Source: UBA1413 sp964552955 | GTDB taxonomy: Bacteria; Bacteroidota; Bacteroidia; Bacteroidales; Prolixibacteraceae | Length of the DNA: 64,000 nucleotides | Assembly (NCBI GenBank): GCA_964552955.1 | Contig: CAZKIU010000016.1 | Location: forward strand, 1-64,000 | Direction: 5' to 3' | Shown: positions 51,246 through 59,189 of the stretch, one piece after another | How positions within the stretch are numbered: the first letter of the stretch is position 1 | How the letters are laid out: every line of letters starts with the position of its first letter | Made by a program: the position numbers and the translations under genes | The notes under the pieces: generated by a model | Told to the model about the DNA's origin: nothing | The model's input: the letters and a program-made list of their open reading frames with translations, nothing else | The model's database searches: none

Positions 51246-54230
51246 ATGACCGACCTGGATAAAATCACGCTGTCGGCAGTTTATAAAAACAGGAAGAGCG
51301 ACCGCGACATCTTCCACGAACTGATGCCCACCAAGGTCAAGGAGGTCTTGCTGGTGGCCACGCTCTACGACTCCTATAATATTGTCAGGGAAGGGCAGTT
51401 CAGTGACAAGATCTTTGGCGAATACCTGCAGCTCAACCTATACGCGGCACCCCGGTTCACGAGTGCCAACACCCGGGAGGAGGCACTTCAACTCCTTGAA
51501 GCCCGGGATTATGACCTGGTCATTGTCATGGCTGGGGTGGACAAAAAAATGCCCCTTCAGACCGCCAGGGAGATCTATGACAAGAAGCCCAATACGCCCA
51601 TTCTGCTGCTGGCCAACAACAATGCCGACCTGAAATATTTCAAGACCGAAGTCCAGAAGATTGACTTTATCGACCGTACTTTTGTCTGGAACGGCAACTC
51701 CAATGTCTTTCTGGCGATGATCAAATACGTGGAAGACCGCAAGAACATCGCTCCAGACACCAAGTTAGGGAATGTGAGAGTGATCCTGCTGGTGGAGGAC
51801 AGCATCCAGTATTATTCGAGGTACCTGCCCACGCTCTATGCCACCATCATGAGCCAAACCCAGAACCTGGTGGAGGACGATTCCAGTGATGAACTGCATA
51901 TCATCCTGAAGATGAGGGCACGCCCGAAGGTGATTCTGGTCAGCACCTATGAAGAGGCCGTCGACATCATCAACACTTACAAGGATTACCTGTTGTGCGT
52001 GATCTCCGACGTCAAGTTTGAGAAGAACAGCTTTGATGACGAGGAGGCCGGGGTCAAGCTGCTCCAATACGTCAACAGTGTGATGCATTTCCCGATCCCC
52101 TTGCTGTTGCAGTCGCACGATATCGTCAACGCCGAGAAGGCCCGTCAGATCGGGGCCGACTTCATCGACAAGAATTCAGAAAGCCTCTCGCTCGACATCC
52201 TCAATTTTCTCTACCGGAGGTTGGGATTTGGCAATTTCGTTTTTAAAGATCCCAGTGGCACCCCTCTGATGGAAGCCCGTAACCTGCAGGAATTCGAGGA
52301 GATGTTCCGCATCGTTCCAGACACGGCCCTGGAATACCATGGCAGCCGCAACTCCTTCAGCACATGGTTAATGGCCCGCGGTGAAATCAACATGGCCGAA
52401 CAGTTGAAACCTTTTCAGACGGCTGATTTCAAGAGTACGGAAGAGCTGCGGCGGTTTTGCCTTGATGTTTTCCGCCAGGTGCGGATCAAGAAACTTCAGG
52501 GGAGGATCATCCGGTATGAGCCCGATCTGGCCCCTTCCAACCGGTTTGTAATCCGCATTGGCAAGGGTTCTCTGGGAGGCAAAGGGCGCGGGATGGCCTT
52601 CATCAGCAATTTCATCGAGAGCATTGACTTCCGCAAGATCATCCCGGGAATCAACATCAGGATACCTCCTACAGCAGTGATCGGGGTGAGTGAATTCGAC
52701 CGATTTCTGGAGTACAACAATCTCTACAGCGACATATACAGCAGCAACGACTACCATCATATCCGGAGTCAGTTTCTGGAGGCCCGTTTTGACGATGCCA
52801 TGAACGAGCATCTGCTCAGCTACCTGAAGGTGATGACCAAGCCATTGGCCATCAGGTCGTCGGGGCTTTTTGAAGATTCGCTGGTGCAGCCCTTTGCCGG
52901 GGTCTATGCCACCTACCTGATTCCCAACAACCACCCTGATCTGGCGATACGGTTCGAACAGTTGGTCACGGCCATCAAGCTGGTATATGCCAGTATTTTC
53001 ACCGAGTCAGCCCAGATGTATTTCGAGGCGATCAGTTACAAGATCGAAGAGGAAAAAATGGCGGTGATCATTCAGGAGGTGGTGGGGCATGAGTTCAACG
53101 GCAAATTCTATCCCCACATTTCGGGGGTAGCCCACTCCTATAACTATTATCCTGTGGCTTATATGCAGCCTGAAGACGGGGTGTCGGTGACCGCCCTGGG
53201 GTTGGGGATGTATGTGGCCGGAGGGGAAAGTGCCTTCAGGTTCTGTCCGAGGTACCCCTCTATCAACTCGGTATCGCTGAAAGACCAGATCAGGGAATCG
53301 CAGCGTCATTTCTATGCCATTGACATGAGCCGTACCACCTTTGACCTGGCTCAGCAAGGGGAAGATGCCGCCATCCGCCGCTACCGGGTCAAAGAAGCCG
53401 AAGCCGATGGCACCCTCGACCTGTGTGTCTCGACTTATATCATAGAGAACGACTATTTGGTTCCGGGGATGACCTTTCCGGGGCCCAGGGTGGTGGATTT
53501 CAGCAATATATTGAAATATAACGCCATTCCGCTGGCCGACACCCTCAAGGTGTTGCTCAAACTGTTTCGCGAAGCCATGGGCTCCCCTGTGGAAATGGAG
53601 TACGCCATTGACCTTAAACCCGGCGACCACCGGCACCCCACCTTCTATATTCTCCAGATCAAACCCCTGATCAGGTCAGAAGAGCAAATCGATATCGATC
53701 CGCTGTCACATGACCCCGACAACCTGCTGATGTATGCAGAGAAAGGCATGGGCAACGGAATCATGCGCCACATTACCGATGTGGTTTACGTGGAACCCCA
53801 TCGTTTCAGCTCGGTCATCACCCAGGAAATCGCCCGGGAGGTAAGTGAGTTCAACAAGTATTTCGAGGAGACCAAAACCGAATACATCCTGATCGGTCCG
53901 GGCCGGTGGGGGACGAATGATCATTTCACAGGCATCCCCGTTTATTGGGCAGGTATTTCCAGGGCCAGGGTGATCGTTGAAATAGGCATGCAGGATTTTC
54001 CCCTCGAAGGCTCCCTGGGGTCCCATTTCTTTCATAATGTCACGTCCATGAACGTGGGTTACTTTTCGATTCCCTACAACTCAGCCAGTTCCTTTCTCAG
54101 GATGGAACTTCTGGAGCAACAGGAGGTGGTGCGCACGGCAGGCTATATCCGCCATGTAAGGTTTGAAAAGCCGCTGACGGTGATGATGGACGGTCGCTCG
54201 CGGCAGGCCTTGATCAGGATGGAATCCTGA
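51246..54230 (+). CDS. Two receiver-like domains fused to a PPDK-type PEP/pyruvate ATP-binding domain
   Basis: The protein is 994 residues from ATG 51246; an in-frame TTG at 51219 falls by the terminator. Residues about 28-150 look like a degenerate receiver, with no Asp in YDLVIVMAGV. Residues about 165-325 look like a complete receiver: ILLVEDS, CVISDVKFE (phospho-acceptor-like Asp), LLLQSHD and DFIDKNSES (Lys). From about 420 comes a PPDK N-terminal ATP-grasp-like region: RIGKGSLGGKGRGMAFIS, AIRSSGLFEDSLVQPFAGVYATYL and VIIQEVVG. I find no phosphohistidine (TSHxAI-type) or TIM-barrel domain of PEP synthase. It is probably a regulated nucleotide-dependent enzyme of unknown reaction. Automatic names such as PEP synthase would overstate it. 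Confidence 0.75.
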   Translation: MTDLDKITLSAVYKNRKSDRDIFHELMPTKVKEVLLVATLYDSYNIVREGQFSDKIFGEYLQLNLYAAPRFTSANTREEALQLLEARDYDLVIVMAGVDKKMPLQTAREIYDKKPNTPILLLANNNADLKYFKTEVQKIDFIDRTFVWNGNSNVFLAMIKYVEDRKNIAPDTKLGNVRVILLVEDSIQYYSRYLPTLYATIMSQTQNLVEDDSSDELHIILKMRARPKVILVSTYEEAVDIINTYKDYLLCVISDVKFEKNSFDDEEAGVKLLQYVNSVMHFPIPLLLQSHDIVNAEKARQIGADFIDKNSESLSLDILNFLYRRLGFGNFVFKDPSGTPLMEARNLQEFEEMFRIVPDTALEYHGSRNSFSTWLMARGEINMAEQLKPFQTADFKSTEELRRFCLDVFRQVRIKKLQGRIIRYEPDLAPSNRFVIRIGKGSLGGKGRGMAFISNFIESIDFRKIIPGINIRIPPTAVIGVSEFDRFLEYNNLYSDIYSSNDYHHIRSQFLEARFDDAMNEHLLSYLKVMTKPLAIRSSGLFEDSLVQPFAGVYATYLIPNNHPDLAIRFEQLVTAIKLVYASIFTESAQMYFEAISYKIEEEKMAVIIQEVVGHEFNGKFYPHISGVAHSYNYYPVAYMQPEDGVSVTALGLGMYVAGGESAFRFCPRYPSINSVSLKDQIRESQRHFYAIDMSRTTFDLAQQGEDAAIRRYRVKEAEADGTLDLCVSTYIIENDYLVPGMTFPGPRVVDFSNILKYNAIPLADTLKVLLKLFREAMGSPVEMEYAIDLKPGDHRHPTFYILQIKPLIRSEEQIDIDPLSHDPDNLLMYAEKGMGNGIMRHITDVVYVEPHRFSSVITQEIAREVSEFNKYFEETKTEYILIGPGRWGTNDHFTGIPVYWAGISRARVIVEIGMQDFPLEGSLGSHFFHNVTSMNVGYFSIPYNSASSFLRMELLEQQEVVRTAGYIRHVRFEKPLTVMMDGRSRQALIRMES

Positions 54231-54244
54231 TCCAAAAATCATGT

Positions 54245-55000
54245 TCAGGGGAAGAACGGTGTATTCCAGATCTCATAGGCGCGTTCCGCCTGGAAGATCA
54301 GCATATCATGGCCGTTTTGAACGGTAGCCCCTTGCTGGCGGCCCAGGGCCATAAAGCGGGTTTCTGCAGGATTATAAACCAGGTCGAAGAGGAGGTGACG
54401 GGGTGTCACCAGGTGATAAGGCAGAGGAGGAGAATCCTCTATCCGGGGGAAGGTTCCCAGGGGGGTGGCATTAATGATGATGGAATACTCCTCCATGATT
54501 TGAGGGGTGAGGCCGGCATAGCTGATGCTATTCTGCTCCCGGGGCTGGCGTGAAACCAACAGGAATTCTATTCCGGCTTCATGGAAGGCATACCGCACGG
54601 CTGCGGAAGCTCCACCGCTGCCCAGGACCAGGGCTTTCCGGTGCCCCGGCCCCAACAAGGGGGAGACACTGGCCCAAAAACCATAAACATCGGTATTAAA
54701 ACCCTCCAAAAACCGCTGGTCCCCGCTCCGGATCACCCGTACCGTATTCACTGCCCCCGCCCCTGCAGCCACGGGGTCAAGACGGTCGAGAAAGGGAATC
54801 ACCTGCTGCTTGTAGGGAATGGTTACGTTGAAGCCCGCCAGGTCAGGATGAGCCTCCAGCACTTCCGGCAACCGGCTGATCGCCTCCAGCTCAAAATTAA
54901 GGTACTGCTCCTCCTTCCCCTCCCGGAGGAATTTTCCCGTGAAATAAGATCTGGAAAAGGAGTGCCCCAGGGGAAAACCGATCAGTCCGTAGGTTCTCAT
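54245..55000 (-). CDS. aroE: Shikimate dehydrogenase
   Basis: This enzyme reduces 3-dehydroshikimate with NADPH in aromatic amino acid synthesis. It has 251 residues, at the short end for the family. LIGFPLGHSFSRSYF (shikimate-binding Ser pair), GFNVTIPYKQQVIPFL (catalytic Lys), GAGAVNTV, GFNTDVYGF and the NADP loop VLGSGGASAAVRYA are all present. The start lies 5 bp after the TPR gene stop, so it is in one transcript with it. It is convergent with the receiver/ATP-grasp gene, leaving only 14 bp between stops. Confidence 0.94.
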   Translation of the reverse strand: MRTYGLIGFPLGHSFSRSYFTGKFLREGKEEQYLNFELEAISRLPEVLEAHPDLAGFNVTIPYKQQVIPFLDRLDPVAAGAGAVNTVRVIRSGDQRFLEGFNTDVYGFWASVSPLLGPGHRKALVLGSGGASAAVRYAFHEAGIEFLLVSRQPREQNSISYAGLTPQIMEEYSIIINATPLGTFPRIEDSPPLPYHLVTPRHLLFDLVYNPAETRFMALGRQQGATVQNGHDMLIFQAERAYEIWNTPFFP

Positions 55001-55005
55001 ACCTC

Positions 55006-56421
55006 CTATTTCAGGGGAGTGTATGACTTGATGAGTTTGCTGACCGAATCGTTCTGTGCTGCTTTGGGGAAAACCCTGAAAAGGTTATCGTGCCTGTTGA
55101 AATCGAGTTTCAGGGCAGTCTCCAGAAGAAGGGCGGCTTCTTTCTCGTCGTTGGTCTCAAAGAGATAACCGGCAAGATGATACTTGATGACCGCATCATT
55201 GGTATTGTGGCGGATTCCTTTTTTCAGGGTGCTGATGGCCTCGCTCACCATTCCGTTCTGGTGGAGGAATTCAGCAAAATAGATCCATATTTCGGAATTG
55301 CCGGGATTGAGGTGAGCGGCCTTTTTGAACGCCTTACGGGCTTCCCTGACCTGGCCGGCATCGGCTAGCACCCGGGCATAAGTGAACCAATAATCGGGCA
55401 TCTCCTCTTCGATAGAGATGGCTTTGCGGATCAGTCTGAGACTTCCCCTGTAATTTTTCTCCACCCAAAGGACAATGCCGTAAGAGAAGAGGGCAATATC
55501 GTTGACGGCATTGATCGACAGGGCTTTCTGGTAATAGCGGCCAGCCATTTTGTACCGCCCCTGGTTGAGATAACACTCTCCCATGTAACACCAGGCGTCA
55601 TCATTTTCAGGATCAGACCTGAGGTATTCGCGGTAGGCAGCGATCGCTTCGCGGTATCTTTCGAGGTTAGCCAGGGAGTTGGCCTTGTTAAAAATGGCGT
55701 GGTAGAAGGTGTCATTCAGGGCCAGGGTATACTCATAAGCATCCAGGGCCTTATCGAAGCGGGAAGTACGGTTGTAGGCGATGCCCAGATTAAACCATAC
55801 GGCCGGGTTGAAGGGGTCGATATCGAGGTAAAGGTTATAGAAGCGAATGCTCTTTTCGGGGTATCCGAACTGGTCATAGAAATAACCCAGGTCATTGAGG
55901 ACCATTTCATTTTCGGGATCGACCCTATAGGAGCGCTCGAAATAGAGCAGGGCCATTTCGAGGTTACCGACTGAAATATAGGAGGTCCCGATATGATAAA
56001 GGACATCGGCCAATTCCTCCCCGGCGAGGGCAACGGCTTTTTTGAAACAGGATTCGGCTTTCTGTTTGTCGTCTAAAAGGAGGTGGCTGGTACCCTGCAT
56101 GAGGTAGAGATCGGAATTATCACCATCGATCTGCTCCAGAAAGGCCAGTTCATCGAGGGCTTGGTCCGGTTTTCCCTTGTTGATTAGGTACTGGACATAG
56201 CGGATGCGTACAGGCAAGGCAGAAGGATGGATCTTCATAGCCTGTTCAATGGCCAGATGTCCGTTCTCATAATCTCCCTCATCCATCAGATAATCGATGA
56301 TGGCCTCGAACTCACTGACATCAAAATATTGGGGATTGCCTGTCCGGAGCGATTCCCTGAACCTGTCATAAGCTGCCAGTGCGTCCTGTTCATCGTAATA
56401 ATCACGGGCGTCTTCGCTCAT
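55006..56421 (-). CDS. Tetratricopeptide-repeat protein
   Basis: This protein of 471 residues has about ten TPR-like helical hairpins from residue 50 on (examples: AVWFNLGIAYNRTSRFDKAL, DDAWCYMGECYLNQGRYKMA, SEIWIYFAEFLHQNGMVSEA). The N-terminus is acidic (MSEDARDYYDEQDALAAYDR) and lacks a signal peptide, so it is probably cytosolic and acts as a protein-interaction scaffold. I recall similar proteins next to aroE in other Bacteroidota. The partner is unknown. A -7 box at 56441-56448 with a TTTG 17 bp upstream fits a promoter for this gene pair. Confidence 0.88.
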   Translation of the reverse strand: MSEDARDYYDEQDALAAYDRFRESLRTGNPQYFDVSEFEAIIDYLMDEGDYENGHLAIEQAMKIHPSALPVRIRYVQYLINKGKPDQALDELAFLEQIDGDNSDLYLMQGTSHLLLDDKQKAESCFKKAVALAGEELADVLYHIGTSYISVGNLEMALLYFERSYRVDPENEMVLNDLGYFYDQFGYPEKSIRFYNLYLDIDPFNPAVWFNLGIAYNRTSRFDKALDAYEYTLALNDTFYHAIFNKANSLANLERYREAIAAYREYLRSDPENDDAWCYMGECYLNQGRYKMAGRYYQKALSINAVNDIALFSYGIVLWVEKNYRGSLRLIRKAISIEEEMPDYWFTYARVLADAGQVREARKAFKKAAHLNPGNSEIWIYFAEFLHQNGMVSEAISTLKKGIRHNTNDAVIKYHLAGYLFETNDEKEAALLLETALKLDFNRHDNLFRVFPKAAQNDSVSKLIKSYTPLK

Positions 56422-56440
56422 ACTTACCTGATTAATGCTG

Positions 56441-56448
56441 CAAATGTA
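56441..56448 (-). promoter_or_regulatory. Bacteroidota-type promoter for the TPR-aroE transcript
   Basis: The minus strand reads TACATTTG (exact TAnnTTTG). TTTG (CAAA on plus at 56466-56469) lies 17 bp upstream, close to the usual 19-21 bp spacing. The start codon is 20 bp downstream. This is the only site in the window with both elements matching. Confidence 0.55.
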
Positions 56449-56476
56449 TAAAAACCTTTTAATATCAAACTAAAAT

Positions 56477-58009
56477 CTACTTTTGATGCTGAACCCTCAA
56501 CAAATCATTAACTGTTTTAACCGGGTTGAAAGTCTCTACGGGCACTTCCACGAAGAGGGTGTTCCAGTCACTCATCGCCCCGTTCCATAGTCCGGGCAAC
56601 TCCTGGGCCTTCAGTTCTCTGCCGTCCTTTGATTTGTGGGAGATAAACCCGGTTTGGGGATCTCTGAAGGCCATCAGGTCGTATTTTTCACCTTTATAAT
56701 TCCGGAGTCCGCAGACCAGATCGACCGGGTTGAAATGGGTGGCATTGCTGGCAATGGCCAACTGTTGCGGATGTTTCTGGTCGATTTGGACGCTTTCGGC
56801 AATCTGGAGGGAGGTCGTGCCATCCTGATTCAGGGCCCAGAAGGGGCCACCACCCGGTTCACCCAGATTGCGGACCATTCCGCAGACCCGCAGGGGACGG
56901 TTGAACTTCTCACGCAAATACTGCACCAGATCTTCCTTTTCGGTATAATAGTGGTCCTGGTCGGGTCGGGTGTTCAGGGTATTCTCCAGGAAGCCGGCCG
57001 CTTCAGCCAGGAATGCGCTCTCAATGGAATGGGAATACTTCTCATTCAGCGCTTTCTGGTAGCGGAACAGCTGCTCCTGTGTTTTAAGGAGCAACCCGGC
57101 CAGGGCCATTTTGTAGGTATAGGTAGGTTCCTTCAGTCTATCGGGGACCACATTGTCGATATTCTTGATGAAGACCAGGTCGGCCTCCAGATCGTTGAGG
57201 TTTTCGAGGAGGGCACCATGGCCGCCGGGGCGGAAAAGCAGGGATCCGTCATTCTCCCGGAAGGGCTCATTATGGAGGTCTACGGCAATCGTGTCGGTCG
57301 ATGGTTTCTGATGGCTGAAGCCCACTTCAAAGGTCACGCCGAATTGGGCTTCGTAGCTCCCTTTCACCCGGGTCAGCAATGCCCTGAAAGCGGATTCATG
57401 TTCCGGAGAGACGGTGAAATGGAGCCTGACCACCCGGTGGGCATCGCAGGCATAGTGGACCCCTTCCACCAGGTGTTCTTCAAAGGGGGTACGGCAAGCG
57501 TCGTCGTACTTGTGGAAGAGGAGCAGTCCTTTAGGCAGGTTGCCATACTGGAGCCCTGCGGGGGTCAACAGGTATTCCAGCAGGGTTTTGAGGGTCACCC
57601 GGGCACCAGCCGCGGCAATGGTTGCCTTGAGATCGGCGGCAAAGGCAAAATCATCGATTCTTTGCAGAAACTCCCGGGCATCCTTGTTCGCTGCCAGCAC
57701 CTCCGTTTCCTGTTTTCCGGCACGGAGGTCATCGAGCGCCGTAAAGAGGGCCTTGAACATGCGGCTGGCGGCACCCGAAGCTGGGACGAACTTCATGATG
57801 CGGGTCCCCGTGGCGCATTGCTCCGTGAAGCGTACCTTCAGGCGATCGATCTCTTTGGCGTCCAGGGTGATGATCCCGTTTCCGGGAGAGGCCGCCTCCA
57901 CCACCGGAAGGAATGGAAACCCGGTGCGGAAATAGCCGATCTGCCTGACTACTTCTTCCAGATCGTTTCCGCGGGCAGCGATTTGTGCTTTATCTTTTTC
58001 AGTAAACAT
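56477..58009 (-). CDS. DUF4301 family protein
   Basis: This 510-residue cytosolic protein has no signal peptide. Characteristic phrases are FRTGFPFLPVVEAASPGNGI near residues 28-47, KFVPASGAASRMFKAL near 73-88, NLPKGLLLFHKYDD, and RPGGHGALLENLNDL, a segment like that of nucleotide-sugar transferases (AASG...R nucleotide loop and a GGHGAL region). DUF4301 is found in Bacteroidota. A nucleotidyltransferase-like activity can be suspected from these loops but is not established. It is monocistronic on the minus strand and divergent from the radical SAM gene. Confidence 0.85.
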   Translation of the reverse strand: MFTEKDKAQIAARGNDLEEVVRQIGYFRTGFPFLPVVEAASPGNGIITLDAKEIDRLKVRFTEQCATGTRIMKFVPASGAASRMFKALFTALDDLRAGKQETEVLAANKDAREFLQRIDDFAFAADLKATIAAAGARVTLKTLLEYLLTPAGLQYGNLPKGLLLFHKYDDACRTPFEEHLVEGVHYACDAHRVVRLHFTVSPEHESAFRALLTRVKGSYEAQFGVTFEVGFSHQKPSTDTIAVDLHNEPFRENDGSLLFRPGGHGALLENLNDLEADLVFIKNIDNVVPDRLKEPTYTYKMALAGLLLKTQEQLFRYQKALNEKYSHSIESAFLAEAAGFLENTLNTRPDQDHYYTEKEDLVQYLREKFNRPLRVCGMVRNLGEPGGGPFWALNQDGTTSLQIAESVQIDQKHPQQLAIASNATHFNPVDLVCGLRNYKGEKYDLMAFRDPQTGFISHKSKDGRELKAQELPGLWNGAMSDWNTLFVEVPVETFNPVKTVNDLLRVQHQK

Positions 58010-58163
58010 AATCGTCAGGTTTTTCTTTTAAAAATAGGAATTTTACCATTGAAAAGCACCTTTATTGGGGTGATCCGGCCAAAAGTTTTCACTGGATTTT
58101 TCAACAGGCAGAGAGCAGAAGCGGAATACCCTGAAAACCGCATGGCGGGCAGGGGAATTCTGT

Positions 58164-58171
58164 TATTTTTG
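58164..58171 (+). promoter_or_regulatory. Bacteroidota-type -7 box upstream of the radical SAM gene
   Basis: TATTTTTG is an exact TAnnTTTG match, 22 bp before the start codon at 58194. No TTTG is at the expected -33 distance. Confidence 0.45.
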
Positions 58172-58193
58172 GAGCATCAAAGGCGAGACAGGT

Positions 58194-59138
58194 ATGGGGG
58201 CATTTCCATGGGGGCATCAGGGGAGGTATAACAGCTTCGGGCCGCATTTCCGGAAGATTTTCGGAGGGGAGAAGGTTCAGAAGATCAGCATTGAGGCAGG
58301 ATTTACCTGTCCGAACCGTGATGGGGTCCGCGGAAAGGGAGGGTGCACCTACTGCAACAATGCGGCTTTTTCGCCGGGATTGACGAAGGAGAAGCGGCCT
58401 GTGAGCCGCCAGCTGGAGGAGGGAATTGCCTTTTTTGCGCATAAATACCAGGGGATGAAATACCTGGCCTATTTTCAATCTTTCAGCAACACCTATGCTC
58501 CGGTAGACCACCTGCGGGCACGCTACAGGGAGGCGCTGGCCTTTCCCGGGGTGGCCGGACTGGTCATAGCCACGCGGCCCGATTGTCTGGAAGAAGAAAC
58601 CCTGGATGAACTGGCAGCCTTGTCCGGGCAGACCTATGTGATGCTGGAACTGGGTGTGGAGTCACATCTCAACCGGACGCTGGAGGCCATCAACAGGGGA
58701 CACACCTTTGAGGAGTCGGCCAGGGCGCTGGAAAGGGCCGCCGCCAGGAAGATCCGGACCACTGCCCATATGATCCTGGGGCTTCCGGGGGAGAGTCATG
58801 CGGATTTCCTCGATCAGGCCTCCGTGATTTCACAACTGCCTGTGAATAACCTGAAACTCCACCAGATGCAAATCCACCGGGGTACGGTGATGGCCCACGA
58901 ATACCGGAAAGATCCTTCCCGCTTTCACCTCTTCACCGCCGATGAATATGCCTCCCTGGTGGTCAGCTACCTCGAACGGCTCCATCCGGCCATTTCAGTG
59001 GAACGCTTTACCAGCCAGGCCCCGGCATCCTTGCTGGTCGCCCCTTCGTGGGGACTCAAAAACTACGTTTTCACCCATAAAGTCGAAAAACTTCTCGAGG
59101 AGCAACAGACCTTCCAGGGTGCGAAATATAAATCCTGA
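58194..59138 (+). CDS. TIGR01212-type radical SAM protein (YhcC-like)
   Basis: The protein has 314 residues. The iron-sulfur ligands lie in TCPNRDGVRGKGGCTYCNN (Cys39, Cys51, Cys54), the wide CxnCxxC spacing of the TIGR01212/YhcC group rather than CxxxCxxC. KYLAYFQSFSNTYAP, VIATRPDCL and MLELGVESHLNRTLEAINRGH follow the family closely. The reaction of this group is unsettled; a role in tRNA or protein modification has been proposed for relatives. It is a single gene on the plus strand and convergent with the carotenoid desaturase. Its TGA stop opens a 7-bp repeat. Confidence 0.92.
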   Translation: MGAFPWGHQGRYNSFGPHFRKIFGGEKVQKISIEAGFTCPNRDGVRGKGGCTYCNNAAFSPGLTKEKRPVSRQLEEGIAFFAHKYQGMKYLAYFQSFSNTYAPVDHLRARYREALAFPGVAGLVIATRPDCLEEETLDELAALSGQTYVMLELGVESHLNRTLEAINRGHTFEESARALERAAARKIRTTAHMILGLPGESHADFLDQASVISQLPVNNLKLHQMQIHRGTVMAHEYRKDPSRFHLFTADEYASLVVSYLERLHPAISVERFTSQAPASLLVAPSWGLKNYVFTHKVEKLLEEQQTFQGAKYKS

Positions 59139-59184
59139 ATGAGGAATATTGAATCTTGAATGTGGGAATCTGGAATGAGGGAAG
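59136..59184. repeat. Degenerate 7-bp tandem repeat in a convergent spacer
   Basis: GAAT recurs at 59137, 59144, 59151, 59158, 59166 and 59173, that is every 7 nt with one 8-nt step. The unit is like (T/G)GAAT(C/G/A)(T/A). The first unit uses the radical SAM stop codon (TGA 59136-59138), and the array stops just before the crtI stop at 59190. Confidence 0.75.
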
Positions 59185-59189
59185 TGGGC

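Noticed and set aside
56636..58231. 531-codon open frame on the plus strand opposite DUF4301
   Set aside because: It has no recognisable domain, lies entirely over a well-supported gene, and is explained by the high-GC codon pattern of the minus strand.
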